NCBI GenBank assembly: GCA_947646735.1
Contig: CANTFK010000035.1
Location: 124,001 to 188,000, forward strand
From: Peronospora farinosa
Taxonomy: Eukaryota; Oomycota; Peronosporomycetes; Peronosporales; Peronosporaceae
Direction: 5' to 3'
DNA: 64,000 bases
The notes beneath the pieces are model-generated. The model was given only the letters and a program-made list of their open reading frames with translations, searched no databases and had not been told where the DNA came from. The first letter of the stretch is position 1. The number at the start of each line of letters is the position of its first letter. Positions 32,951 through 43,529 of the stretch are shown one piece after another. Made by a program: the position numbers and the translations under genes.

Positions 32951-33913
32951 ATGACGATCTCCTGCGGCGGCGCGGAGAGTATACGCTGGTCGCTTTACCG
33001 TGACGCTACGTGTTTCGAGACTTCCTGTGTGTTAAGTGGAGTTCTCTCTGTCGATCTCATGCAACTTTTACGGCGTCAAATGACCTTAAACTCACGAGAT
33101 AAGGCTTTAAACTCGTCGTGTTTTTCGTTGGAATCGACTGGAGTTCAACTCGTTCCGGACATTCAACGCCGTGTTTGGGACCTTTTGGAGTCGCATCGAG
33201 GTACTACCGAGACAGGGAATGAATGTGTCATGGACGTGAGTGATGTCGCGTTCCCAGTCGCTGTGGAAGATCTCAGTTTAGGCTCGAGAGCTACTGAATT
33301 GGGGCTGGACAACATGGAATCGGTGTTTTGTAAGCTGCAGTTGATCGTTGAAGATTCTGGAGCTAAGGCTGAGACAGTGTCCAGTATGCACGATGACGAC
33401 TTGTTTTTGTGGAAGTTGGAGCGTGCTGCAGAATACCGAGTACGAGGGAACGAAGCTTTCAAACAAGAGAGATACAGCTCTGCAGTGCGGCTTTACAAGC
33501 GTGCATTGGCGTGGCTTGATCCACCAGTTGCTTGGTCAGATACTTCATTAGACACGAAGGTTCCGTACTCAAAGGAAGAATTGCAACAAGTGAATCCTTT
33601 GGCTGTTACATGCTATGCCAATATGGCTACATGCTACTCGAAGTTAGACAGAGAGGGCGATGTGGATCGTTGCATCGCTGCAGCTTCAAGCGCGCTGGCA
33701 CTGGAAGATACACATGTAAAAGCTCGCTATCGGCGTAGCCAGGCGTACTTGTCAACAAAGGAGTTCGACCTTGCACTTGCTGATCTCAAGATACTATGCG
33801 ACCTGGAGCCGGATAATAAGTTGTTTCGATCGGCATTGACAAAAGCTAAATCTGCCAAGACGAACCTTTGCAAGAAACAGCAAATCGCTTACGCCAAACT
33901 CCTCGACAAGTAG
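32951..33913 (+). CDS. TPR-repeat protein (immunophilin/co-chaperone-like C-terminus)
   Basis: A single exon encodes 320 aa from the ATG at 32951. The last 160 residues form three TPR motifs: AEYRVRGNEAFKQERYSSAV, LAVTCYANMATCYSKLDREG and ARYRRSQAYLSTKEFDLAL. This pattern is like the C-terminal TPR domain of FKBP51/CYP40-type co-chaperones, which bind EEVD tails of Hsp90/Hsp70. The N-terminal half is not recognised and shows no FKBP or cyclophilin active site. Function beyond protein-protein contact is not claimed. Confidence 0.75.
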   Translation: MTISCGGAESIRWSLYRDATCFETSCVLSGVLSVDLMQLLRRQMTLNSRDKALNSSCFSLESTGVQLVPDIQRRVWDLLESHRGTTETGNECVMDVSDVAFPVAVEDLSLGSRATELGLDNMESVFCKLQLIVEDSGAKAETVSSMHDDDLFLWKLERAAEYRVRGNEAFKQERYSSAVRLYKRALAWLDPPVAWSDTSLDTKVPYSKEELQQVNPLAVTCYANMATCYSKLDREGDVDRCIAAASSALALEDTHVKARYRRSQAYLSTKEFDLALADLKILCDLEPDNKLFRSALTKAKSAKTNLCKKQQIAYAKLLDK

Positions 33914-34174
33914 CAAACGACATGCAGAGAGATATAAACAAGGCGAGTAAGTTAAACAGGGAGTGGCGTGTTCCATTTTACCGCTTTTGCTGTGGGACTA
34001 AGACGCGAAAGTACATCCGTACTATACCACTAGGAGCCGATAACTTGCCATGCTGCTTCACTTGTCCTGCCTTCTTCATCATCAAGCAGCAATCATACAA
34101 CCCCATGACTTCATGATCCAAAAACAAGACAAATCGGAGACGACCAAAGCTCAAGGTGGCGAACAGCATCAAAC

Positions 34175-34784
34175 TTAAGCAGCTGCTTGCTCCTCAACGG
34201 CACCAACGCGAGTGTAGATGAGCTGCGAGTGGTGGCAAAGCACCTTCAAAATGCTTCCATTTTCTTCCAACTCGCGAATCGAAGCGCGGGCAAGCGCAGC
34301 ATTCACTTTGAGACGCTCGACAATAGCCGAAGCCGTAATCAGCTTCATCTTGGGGATCTCCACCAGCAGACGTTCGTACGTCTCCTGGTCGTACAGCACC
34401 TTATTGCTGACTTTTTCACGAGCTTTAGACTTGGCCCATTTTTTCTTGCCTTTGCCTTTGCCACCGGCCATAGCGGCGGCCATTTTCTGCTCCTTGGTCT
34501 TTTGCTGAGTTTTTGGCGGCTATACGGCATCATTATCACAACGTAAAAGCATTAGCATAAACTGCATTACAACGCCCTATTTTCTGGCCAATGCAGTCCA
34601 TTTGACCGAGGCTCATGGCTGAAGCTGCTGCTGCTTTATCTTCCTGTCAAACTTTATCTGTTTTATTCCTTCACACGCTTCATCTGTCAGCAGCAGCAGC
34701 AGCTTCTTGATAGTTTTCTATCCTCGTGACATCATCGGTAACCTCTCAGCAAGAACCTTCAATTGCAAAAAGCATGCTTACCAT
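34175..34784 (-). CDS. RPS25: 40S ribosomal protein eS25
   Basis: Exon 2 (34519-34175) encodes all residues after the first: PPKTQQKTKEQKMAAAMAGG, a lysine-rich segment (KGKGKKKWAKSKAREKVSNK), and the winged-helix core ITASAIVERLKVNAALARAS ending GAVEEQAAA. The frame is open upstream to an acceptor (TATAG) but lacks an ATG. The best start is the ATG at 34784-34782, which is followed at once by a GTAAGC donor. The intron of 262 bp would thus begin directly after the start codon. Total length is 115 aa, normal for eS25. It is divergent from the DHX35 gene. Confidence 0.85.
34621..34706. repeat. CTG/CAG inverted repeat inside the RPS25 intron
   Basis: 34621-34635 and 34692-34706 are perfect 15-base reverse complements made of CTG/CAG units, with a 56-base loop. 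They sit in the single intron of RPS25. Confidence 0.7.
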
Positions 34785-35026
34785 ATTGACTTGGTGCTGT
34801 TTGCTACTAACGCTCCCTGTTTAATTAGCTAGTGCAGCCTTATTAGGAATATTGGAAGAGCCTCGACCAGTCACCCGATGGCAGCCACATTCCATACATC
34901 AACTTAACCGGTTACGATAGAAGGGACCGGTCACTGAACCGATTGTAACAATACGAATTGTAATAATTACAGTTCGTTATATAATTTTGTCATAGCGACT
35001 GACGTATCCGATCACTTGCTGCTAAA

Positions 35027-37539
35027 ATGGCTGCGTTCTGGAGACCCGGTACGACGGTTCCAGGTGCTGATGTGGAAGCGGAAGCAGCTCGATACCTTTC
35101 CAAGGACACTGAAGTACCACTTGTGCAGTTTAATCCTCTCCACAAGCTTTCCCTGCGTGACCAGCGAGCTCGTCTGCCAGTGTCCCGACACCGTGAGGAA
35201 CTGCTCTATGCGGTCGAGACGCACGCTACAACGATCCTTGTGGGAGCCACCGGATCAGGAAAGACGACACAAGTGCCACAATATCTAATGGAAGCAGGAT
35301 GGGCGACGTCTAGGCCAAGAAGAGCTCAAGCGAGTGGAAATACGCCTCGGAATCGGGTTATTGTATGCACACAACCTCGACGTGTCGCTGCTGTGACGAT
35401 TGCAGAGCGTGTGGCACAGGAAATGGGCTGTCAATTGGGAAAAGAGGTTGGTTATGCTGTCAGATTTGAAGATAAGTGGGACCCGGAGCATACGAAGATC
35501 AAGTTTGTGACGGACGGATTGTTACTGAGAGAGACCATGCGAGATCCGCTGCTCTCACGTTACTCAGTTATAATGCTGGTGAGTGCAGTAATTGAGTAGT
35601 TTATATGACGAATAATTGTGGTAATGTGTTAACTGAAGTAAATTGATACGAGCAGGATGAAGCTCACGAACGAAATTTGGAGACGGATTTACTGCTGGGA
35701 TTGATCAAGAAGATACAACGGAAGCGTCCAGATTTGAGGGTCATTATTGCATCGGCTACCTTGCAAGTAGATACGTTTATGCAGTTTTTTCGTTCAAGAA
35801 AGAAAGAGAAGATGCAGGATCAGAGATTGACGACGGGAACAACGACATCACCTGAACTGAAAGATGTTGTCGCAATATCGGTGGAAGGACGGCAATTCCC
35901 TGTTGATATTGAGTATCTTCAGGAACCGTGTGGAGATTATCTGCAGAAAGCAATTGACACGGTGTTGGCTATTGACGAGCACGAAGGTGAAGGTGATGTG
36001 TTAGTGTTTTTGCCTGGTCAGGAGGAAATCGATTTTGTTGTTAGAGCGCTTAATGACCAAGCGCCAGCGCATATTGTCCCAGTACCTCTGTACGGGACGC
36101 TGCCTTTGCACATGCAACGAAACGCTTTTTTACCGGCACCGCGAGGCATACGGCGAAAAGTGATTGTGGCAACCACTATCGCAGAAACTTCCGTGACCAT
36201 CGAAGGTGTGGTATTTGTGGTGGATGGATGTTTTACCAAGCTAGCATTTTTTAACCCTCTCACGGGAGTGGAGGCATTGCTTACGGCACCCGTATCAAAG
36301 GCCTCAGCAAAGCAGAGAGCAGGTCGCGCAGGACGCTCACGTCCAGGAAAGTGCTTTCGTCTATGCACACAAGAGTATTTTTACACCAAACTCGCAAAAG
36401 AGACGATTCCGCAGATGCAACGCACAAATTTGGCAACCGTGGCGTTGTATCTGCTGAGCATGGGTATTCAAGATCTGGCACATTTTGATTTTGTATCCCC
36501 TCCGTCGCCAGAGGCCTTAATTCGTGCTCTGGAGTTACTGTTCTCCCTCGGTGCTATTGACACTGAATGCCGTCTCACCGACCCATTAGGCACGCAGATG
36601 GCTGAGTTTCCAGTGGCACCGGCATTGGCAAAGGTGTTACTATCGTCATTCCGATTTGACTGCACGCGCGAGATGCTTCATATCGCTAGTGTGCTATCTG
36701 TGGGGGATGTTTTTCTGGCTTCACGCGGTTCCAAAGTGAAACAAGAAAAAGTTGCAGAGGCCATGGAGCATTTCGTGCACTCGGACGGGGACCATATGAC
36801 ATACCTGTCCATTTACGATGAGTTTGTGGAAAATAACAGGAGCCACTCGTGGTGTGATGAGTACATGCTCAACTATCGCGCACTTATCCGTGCTACAGAA
36901 GTTTGTCGGCACCTAAAACGATACATGGCGCGCTTTAACTCGCTAAAGAATATCAGTGTGGCGGAGCGCGTAGCTGACGACGTAATAAAGCTCGGCAGAA
37001 GCGGTGACGAAACGGAGGGTAAGGCTCGTAGTGATACTATTCGCAAGTGCATAGTCAGCGGCTACTTTCAGAATGCCGCTAAGCTACATGCTGACGGTAT
37101 CTACCGTACTCTGCGCGACCAGCGGCCTGTACAGTTGCATCCAACTTCTGTATACTATCACATGGGAACTCTTCCTGACTGGATCATTTTCCACCAGAGT
37201 GTGCTGACCACAGAGGAATTCGTTCGTGATGTATCCAGGATTGACCCGCGTTGGCTCGTCGATCTAGCGCCAGATTTCTACCGCACGAAGGAGGTCAGCA
37301 GTGCCATATCAGGGAGCTCTGGCTCGCTAGGTCTACCTTCCGCCAAGTCGGTGGTGAGAAAGATCAAGAAGCAGAAGACGATAGTATCCGAGGTTGATAC
37401 TCCCCCACGACATTCAGCTACTGGCAATGATGGCCGTATTCTATTTCGAAAACCGAAGCGTCCTTCTGGTCAGGAAACGAAATCGAAATTGCCCGTGCAT
37501 ATCGGCAAGAGTAAAGGTGGCTTACGCTCTCAATTCTAA
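35027..37539 (+). CDS. DHX35: DEAH-box RNA helicase, DHX35 type
   Basis: There are two exons, 35027-35578 and 35656-37539, giving 811 aa. It starts MAAFWRPGTTVPG, as in DHX35. Helicase motifs are in order: GATGSGKT (I), TQPRRVAAVTIAERVA (Ia), DEAHERN (II, right at the exon 2 start), SATL (III), and KQRAGRAGR (VI). A ratchet/HA2 region and an OB-fold follow (LHPTSVYYHMGTLPDWIIFH). DHX35 is found in spliceosomal C complexes; its precise step is unknown. The C-terminal 100 residues are basic and longer than in the human protein. The 77-bp intron sits exactly before DEAH and keeps frame. Confidence 0.93.
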
Positions 37540-37620
37540 TTGCAAGTTGGAGGGTCACGTGATTTATCCCGTCACGAAAACGTTCATTACTATTGATACA
37601 GCTACTAAGATACACACCAG

Positions 37621-38562
37621 CTACTGGTGTGCTCGCTCTCCAAACTGACTGCCTGACCCGGCACGAAGTCGTCGAACTTCCAGCACTCGCATCTTCCGCT
37701 GTCGTCGCTCAATTGACTCGCGTTGGATGTCAACTACTGGCACACTGTAGTCCTGCAGCGACACATAGGATGAGCCTCGCTCCGAGATCTCGCTGGGGGC
37801 GACGCTCAAGAACTCGTCGAGAACGACACTGTTTTTGGTCGCCGGATGGCGGATAGCCAGTCTCAGAATCTCCTGAAAGCGTTTCTTGCGCTGCTCAACA
37901 AGCCGCGTATCGTGGCGTTTTAAATAAGTCCACACACCTGCACTGGGCAACGATGGAAACTTCAGTGTCCTGTAGTTTGTATTGGACACTGGTGGGCCCT
38001 TTGCCAGTGTTGCAGCACTGTGTGGACTCAATGGAATGTGGTTCTCCGGGCCGTCTAGAGGAGACGAATGTTTCATTGTCAATGCTGCGTCCATTTGTGC
38101 TCGAGTATTCTGGTACGCAATCAAGAGACGATTGAGTTCATTGTGGAGATTCTTGAAGGCACGATAGCGACGACGGATTGTGTATGTGGACAGGATTCCG
38201 TCAGGACCTTTGATATCAACGTGATACATGACGACGCCTTGATTATTGACGGAATGATTGTTGACGTCAATTGTCACGCCTTGGTACGCATCTGCGTACT
38301 CTGTCGGTGCAAGAACTTGACTCTGTGACGCATCGTGATCAGTCTCCATGTTCCAGAAATTGAGCACGTCAAAGCCACTCGCCTCGCTCGTGCAACTGTC
38401 GCGTAGTGCAAAGGGATCATTACATTCTGCGTAAGGTTTCTCGAGCATGGCGAGGCTATTGCGATTAGCATTGGATGGCAGCTGAAAGGAAGGATCAAAG
38501 TGTTCAGGAAGAGCAGACTCACTGTAGCGTAAACTGGAAGAAGAAGGAGCTACGACACGCAT
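37621..38562 (-). CDS. PX-domain protein
   Basis: A single exon encodes 313 aa. The phox-homology domain spans about residues 90-255: VTIDVNNHSVNNQG, YTIRRRYRAFKNLHNELN (the RRY/F phosphoinositide-binding site), LKFPSLPSAGVWTYLK and the C-terminal helices (RLVEQRKKRFQEILRLAI, LDEFLSV). PX domains bind PI3P on endosomes, so membrane trafficking or signalling is likely. The N-terminal 90 residues and the Arg-rich tail are not recognised; no BAR or kinase domain is present. It is tail-to-tail with the DHX35 gene. Confidence 0.85.
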   Translation of the reverse strand: MRVVAPSSSSLRYSESALPEHFDPSFQLPSNANRNSLAMLEKPYAECNDPFALRDSCTSEASGFDVLNFWNMETDHDASQSQVLAPTEYADAYQGVTIDVNNHSVNNQGVVMYHVDIKGPDGILSTYTIRRRYRAFKNLHNELNRLLIAYQNTRAQMDAALTMKHSSPLDGPENHIPLSPHSAATLAKGPPVSNTNYRTLKFPSLPSAGVWTYLKRHDTRLVEQRKKRFQEILRLAIRHPATKNSVVLDEFLSVAPSEISERGSSYVSLQDYSVPVVDIQRESIERRQRKMRVLEVRRLRAGSGSQFGERAHQ

Positions 38563-39305
38563 TTTTAGAGCTGAGCTATTGGCTGTATACAGCGCAAAAT
38601 GGGGAATGAAAATGGACCGTGTTAACCCAAGAAGAGCGTGGCAGTCAGTGGAAGCGGCTCAAAGCTGTCGCAGATCGAACTGGGAGTGCCAAAAACACAA
38701 GTTTTCGACACGAATTAGGCAACGGTGGAGAGGTGAGTTGGAATACCGAGGAAGGAGATGGGAACCCTAAAATGGATGGTGCTTGTGCATTTCAATAATC
38801 CATTTTCTCGGCTTTAGAAGTCGGCAGGGGATGAAAAAAGAATGAAGCCATTGCATTGGGAGGAAGTGAGTTGCACGCACCTTTGCACTGGATTTCATTC
38901 GCCGGCTTGAACGCGTCCGCCTCTTTTTGTCTTGCTCTCTCCCACAGTATAGAGAAACTTGCTGAAAGGGAAACTGTCGTAACAAATATTTTCTCTTAAC
39001 TGTTATAAGTATACCGATCCTATACAGTATAACTGGCCTATAATAATTAATAACTTGAGTTAAATGATAGATGGCGATGGTCTCCAAAGTATCACCTTAG
39101 GCAGGTTTGTTTGTTGGAAACTGGGTGCATGTAACCTTTAACTCGCTTATCAAGATAGATACGGTTGGTCCCACAAAGAACGCTAGAGGCGGTCTCTCAG
39201 CCAAGTGAAAGTAAGAAGACTGCATGTCTCACGTTGACTGTGTAACGGCTCTTGGTGATTAATTATACAAGACACAAAAAGAACTTGAAGTGTTTCGAAA
39301 AGGTC
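38563..39305. other. Intergenic, no gene supported
   Basis: Upstream flank of the PX gene. A 106-codon minus-strand frame at 38767-39087 shows no domain and no coding-like composition. Confidence 0.4.
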
Positions 39306-39698
39306 TCACACGTTGTCCATTAAGTTTACACATAGCCGCCACTGGAGTGAATGGATCCGCTCCGACCACACTAAAGTGTTGACTGCATACTGTAACACAA
39401 TTGGGCCCCGCAAGGCGTTATATAGCGAGACACGCGTATCATATGTAAAGAATGCTCGTGGTTGTGACACAATTATTTGACTTGTTTCTATCAGCATGGA
39501 GAAGTCAGCGCTTCCTGCGAAATTACAGTTGCAACGACCGGGCAGGTTTTGCTCTTCGAGATGCCAGCCGCTGTCCATTACTGGATTGATGCATTCATAT
39601 GACGCACCCATCTCACCTACAGACATGAAGCTCCCATAAAGCGTCAGTGCTAAAAGCATTGCGACAGCCGTATTATATGTCCTTTGCTCTCCTGGCAT
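39306..39698 (-). CDS. Hypothetical protein or fragment with N-terminal hydrophobic segment
   Basis: The frame from ATG 39698 encodes 130 aa. A hydrophobic stretch near the start (AVAMLLALTLYGSFMSVG) could be a signal peptide or membrane helix. It is followed by a cysteine-containing part (ECINPVMDSGWHLEEQ, GRCNCNF) and an aromatic-rich part (AFFTYDTRVSLYNALRGP). The composition looks protein-like, but the frame is short and I recognise no family. It could be the relic of a larger membrane protein beside the transposon. Confidence 0.35.
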   Translation of the reverse strand: MPGEQRTYNTAVAMLLALTLYGSFMSVGEMGASYECINPVMDSGWHLEEQNLPGRCNCNFAGSADFSMLIETSQIIVSQPRAFFTYDTRVSLYNALRGPIVLQYAVNTLVWSERIHSLQWRLCVNLMDNV

Positions 39699-40039
39699 CA
39701 AAAACTGAATGCTGCAACTGCGACAATCTTAGCTTGTGCACACTCAAGCGATCGGTTAAGAGGCGTTTCTTTCGAGAGGTACCTATTGATATAAACAAAA
39801 GCAACTAAATGGTTACGTCTTTCCGACCATACGTCAAAGTGTTTGCTAGTACATAGGTCACTGCGAAAGCGCTAATAAGAACGGAACGTGTTTCGATTGC
39901 TATGGGCTGCTATTGCGTTGACTGTTCATTCGGAGGAGCCTCGACGATTGGGCTGCTATAGGAATCTGTCCGCAATTATGTGGCAGTTTATCAAGCAGTG
40001 CGACGTCACGTTTGCTTTACCAAGGCTACAACCGACTCT

Positions 40040-40080
40040 AGTGCAGCGGTCTACCAACCGGGAGGTCACGACTTACATCC
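40040..40080 (+). repeat. tRNA-like module, possible SINE head
   Basis: The sequence GTCTACCAACCGGGAGGTCA looks like a tRNA anticodon arm followed by the T arm. No complete tRNA cloverleaf can be drawn, so it is not called a tRNA gene. Confidence 0.35.
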
Positions 40081-40617
40081 CCAGTCTGGTTGGACACCTG
40101 GCCGAAGGTTGATTGGGTCATTAAAGACGTAACAGCACGCGCTTGAAATAGCTTACACCTCATATGAACGTTTATCTATATCTCCCTAGCTTACAACACT
40201 TTGCTCTGCCGCCGTGCAAGTACTATGCCGTCAGCCTGCCAAGAAGGTGTGATTAACGGAATCAACGATGAATTTTACACTGATAATCTATCACTGCCGT
40301 TTCCAACGAGCGTCTTGTGTTTCATCGTTAGCGAGTCATTTATAAAGCTGCTTTGCGGAGAACAAAAAACTCGTAGTTGAATAGAAGGTTGACAAAGTTC
40401 TCGCACATGTCCGGTATGCAAACGAGGTGACTCAAACGTCTTCTCACGGTTCTAGTAATTAATCAGCTAGCAGTTCGCCATGGTATCAGTCCCCAACGCA
40501 TTACTTTAGTCGTAAGGCAAAAGACCGAAGAGATTAAAGAATCCGCCCACTTGGTCCCAAAACCTCCCCAGTACACGGATACACAGTTCAAGCCCACCTC
40601 CATTTTACTTAAGTATT

Positions 40618-40657
40618 TGTCGGCCGTAAGTATCGAACCCGTGACCTCCCGGTCCCG
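40618..40657 (-). repeat. Second tRNA-like module, inverted, with B-box-like GGGTTCGATAC
   Basis: On the minus strand it reads ACCGGGAGGTCACGGGTTCG, then ATAC, which is close to the RNA polymerase III B box (GGTTCGANNCC). It shares 14 bases with the module at 40057-40070. Confidence 0.4.
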
Positions 40658-40659
40658 AG

Positions 40660-41183
40660 GCGTTAAAGATACGGTATTCGGTAATATTGTATCTTATCGA
40701 TTAGGATTCGATAATCGATAACGCTGTACTAAGTACATCATACACAGATGTTTAGACGATACGTCGTCCAATAGCAAAGTCTGCATACTATAATTACTAT
40801 TATAGTAATTAATCTAGTGTAGGGAACTTAGAGTAGGATTGTTCACAAAATCTTAATGCATAAATAAAATCAGTTCTCATTTTGAGTTTAAGATCGCAAG
40901 TCGTTCTGACTTGTTCTCTTGTGCACTTCGTGCGTTGGTTCTCTGAACCTTTAAGCTTCTAGCTTGTTCTTGCACTCTGTGCGTTGGTTCTCTGAATCTT
41001 AAGCTTATTGCTTGCTGACTAAAGTCTCTTTCCTCGTTCCTTAGAACAAGGTGACTTCAAAGTTGTTTAATTAGTTCCTTAGAACTAAGTGGCTTTTAGC
41101 CTTAACTCTATTTAGCTCTCTAGAACTAAGAGGCTTTCAGCCTAAAGTCTTCCTCTGGCTAAGAGCTGTGCAGCTCCGCTACA
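40660..41183 (+). repeat. 5' LTR of element 2, first 114 bp missing
   Basis: It aligns without gaps to 47291-47814. It begins at GCGTTAAAG and ends GCTCCGCTACA. The missing U3 start is replaced by the tRNA-like module. Confidence 0.9.
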
Positions 41184-41185
41184 CT

Positions 41186-41194
41186 TGGTAGCAC
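41186..41194 (+). promoter_or_regulatory. Candidate primer-binding site
   Basis: TGGTAGCAC lies two bases after the 5' LTR. It starts with TGG, the complement of tRNA CCA ends. The same motif follows the LTR of element 3 and of the inverted remnant at 12209-12217. The tRNA was not identified. Confidence 0.6.
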
Positions 41195-41237
41195 TCGTAG
41201 TCAATCCTACACCTGAGTCATTAAAGACTGACCCTCT

Positions 41238-42270
41238 ATGAGGATGGAAAGTCAAAATCACCTCTCTGAGGTGCAACGACTCGCGATAGATGAATTATCT
41301 GCGCTCGTTGGGCCCGATCAAATCGAGGGTCTTTTGGCCTAAGGCCAGGAGGTGTTAAATGCTCGCCTTGAGGCCTTAATGCGTTATGAAGCAACGCTAC
41401 TCGGGCAGGTCCATGACTAGGCAGCGTCAGCTGCGCCTACACACTACATTCCGGTACCTGTGCCCGATGCAGATCCAAAGGCTCGCTCACTCGTTTTAAA
41501 CGTAAAGACCTTTGAAGGGAAGGAGGGAGAGAATCTTCTCCTCTGGATCCGAGAAGTTGAAATGGCAATGGATGCTGTCATGCTTGTGTCAGATAAGCAA
41601 CGAGTTGTCTTGTCCATTTCGAAGCTCGGTGGAAGAGCTAAAGAGTGGGCTCTAACGAGCGATGCCTCTGTAAACGCCGCATTCCCCACATAGGAAATGC
41701 TTAAAAAGCAATTAACTTGCGTGTTTGCACCTCCTAATCAGGCTTCGTGTGCGCTCACGCTTCTTAGCTACCCGACGTGGAATTGTCGGACTATGTACAA
41801 GAGTAGTGAACTCTCATTGCAGCTATGCAGCAGGACCCTCTGGCAGAGGAAGTCCGAGGAACCATTTTATGGAAGGACTTCGTACTGGGGTCGCCGGGAC
41901 ATAAGTTTTTCGTGTCCAGCCTTTGACTTTCGAAGAGGCAGTGATCATAGCGCTTGACGCTAAATTTAATTTTAAATCTGCTCGATATGGTCTGCCATGG
42001 TATCATTCAAGCCCTCTAACAGGGCGGAACCCATGGACCTCAGCCATGCTGATAAAGCTGAGCTTCAAGCTTCAGATCAGCAAGGTGACATCCGTAGATT
42101 TTACACGTGCGGAAGCACTAGGCATCTCCGCCCTAGATGTCCGTTGCGAAAGCAACGTTCAAATCGGCAGAGCCGAAACAGTGCTCCTAGCCAAAAGGCG
42201 AACACCGCAGGGGAAAACGTCAACTCCCAGTAGGCGCGGGGCGCCCTACTGGGAAAGAACTAAGTTCTGT
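41238..42270 (+). pseudogene. gag of element 2
   Basis: It starts MRMESQNHLSEVQRLAIDEL and stops after 34 codons at 41340. 41460-41693 holds the Retrotrans_gag core ([32 protein letters not shown]). Near 42104-42151 there is a zinc knuckle in which the first cysteine is replaced (RRFYTCGSTRHLRPRC). Several frame changes separate the parts, so no Gag protein is expected. Confidence 0.75.
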
Positions 42271-42319
42271 TGAATCTTTAGGAGGTAAAGGTAAACAGGG
42301 CTTAGACTCAGGTGGTTCT

Positions 42320-42700
42320 GTGGATGCTCCCATAAAACAAGATTACAATCCAGGCTTGTTGGTTGTGTCGGCAACCGTTAAGGGTTTTGAGAAATCATGG
42401 TCAATTCTAATTGACTCAGGGGCGTCAGGTAACTATGTCCGACGTCCTTCCCTTGAAGGAAGTAAGCTGTATGCTGAGGCGCTAGAAGCGCAAGAGGGTG
42501 ATAGTATAACCGTGCGTCTCGCAACGGGGGTACGTGTCACCGTTCCTTTAGTTCCGTTGAACTTAGGTGTGAAGTTCTTAGACTTCAATAGCGTTGAACG
42601 CTATCTTGTCCTAGATTTGGACTCGAGATATGATCTCATGCTCGGTATGGACTGGTGGAACGCCACGAGCCATGGATCGATTGGAGATTTAAAACCTTAA
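42320..42700 (+). pseudogene. Retropepsin of element 2
   Basis: The 126-codon frame includes ILIDSGASGNYVRRPSL, the aspartic protease active site, and ends with [14 protein letters not shown], the conserved second block. The domain itself looks intact, but it is not joined in frame to gag. Confidence 0.8.
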
Positions 42701-42936
42701 GCGCAACGCGCAATGTCCCTAGCGAAGCTTTGGAGAGTCATGAACCCACGTTCGCTAGGAAACAGAAGTGCTATTGGCGCAAGACATTAACTGAGTCAGT
42801 TAGTGTGCTGGAAATTGGAGTATCTGAGTTGATAAACTCCAATGTCAACAATAATCGTGTCGAGCCGAGCTCAGTGACATTTAGTGGGACGGCACGTACT
42901 CCGTTGAGTGATACTCATAGTAATATTGAGACACTG

Positions 42937-43160
42937 GATGTCGGTAATGACATCGGCTCTCGTATAGAGCGAGTTAAGGTCGATGACCTTGTTAGTGATA
43001 TTGGCTGTAATAGCGATTCACTTGATGTCGGTAATGACATCGGCTTTCGTATAGATCAAGTGAAGGTCGATGACCTTGTTAGTGAAGTCACTGGTACTAG
43101 TGACCCACTGGATGTCAATACTGACATCGGCTCTCGCATAGGGCAAGTAAAGGTCAAGGA
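42937..43160 (+). repeat. 87-bp coding tandem repeat between protease and RT of element 2
   Basis: A 29-codon unit beginning [20 protein letters not shown] occurs almost three times, at 42937, 43024 and 43111. The third copy is incomplete. It lies in the acidic linker between protease and RT, and it stays in frame. Confidence 0.75.
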
Positions 43161-43529
43161 ATCCGTTGACCTTGGGAATGATGGTATACCAAGTAATTTA
43201 AAAAGTACGGGATCGTCAATGAGACGGCAGCGTCGTCAGATGGCGGCTGCGAGACGCCAGTCTTCTGTTTTATCACGTAGTGATGCCAGTGACCAGTTGT
43301 ACACCCTGGTCAACGGAGTGACAGGTGATGTAGATGGTGAGGTTGATCTTGAGGCCCTCCCATCATTAAGTGATCTCTTAGAGCTAGACGAAAAGTCTGT
43401 GGATGAATTTCATCAAGCCTTGAAGGCTAATGATCTTTCCGATATGGTGGTCATTCGACCTAGCCTTGAGTTGAACTCATCATCGCTTGTCGATGAGACA
43501 GTCCATGAAGATACAAAGGCGGCACATGG

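Larger units (their letters stand above)
39702..40659. other. Non-coding stretch with two tRNA-like modules
   Basis: No gene is supported. Two tRNA-like pieces sharing ACCGGGAGGTCACG lie in opposite orientation at about 40040-40080 (plus) and 40618-40657 (minus). The second abuts the truncated LTR of element 2. Confidence 0.5.

Noticed and set aside
38767..39087. 106-codon minus-strand frame
   Set aside because: No domain, no signal peptide and no coding-like composition.
40040..40657. Functional tRNA genes
   Set aside because: Only anticodon/T-arm-like parts exist; no acceptor stem or full cloverleaf can be drawn.
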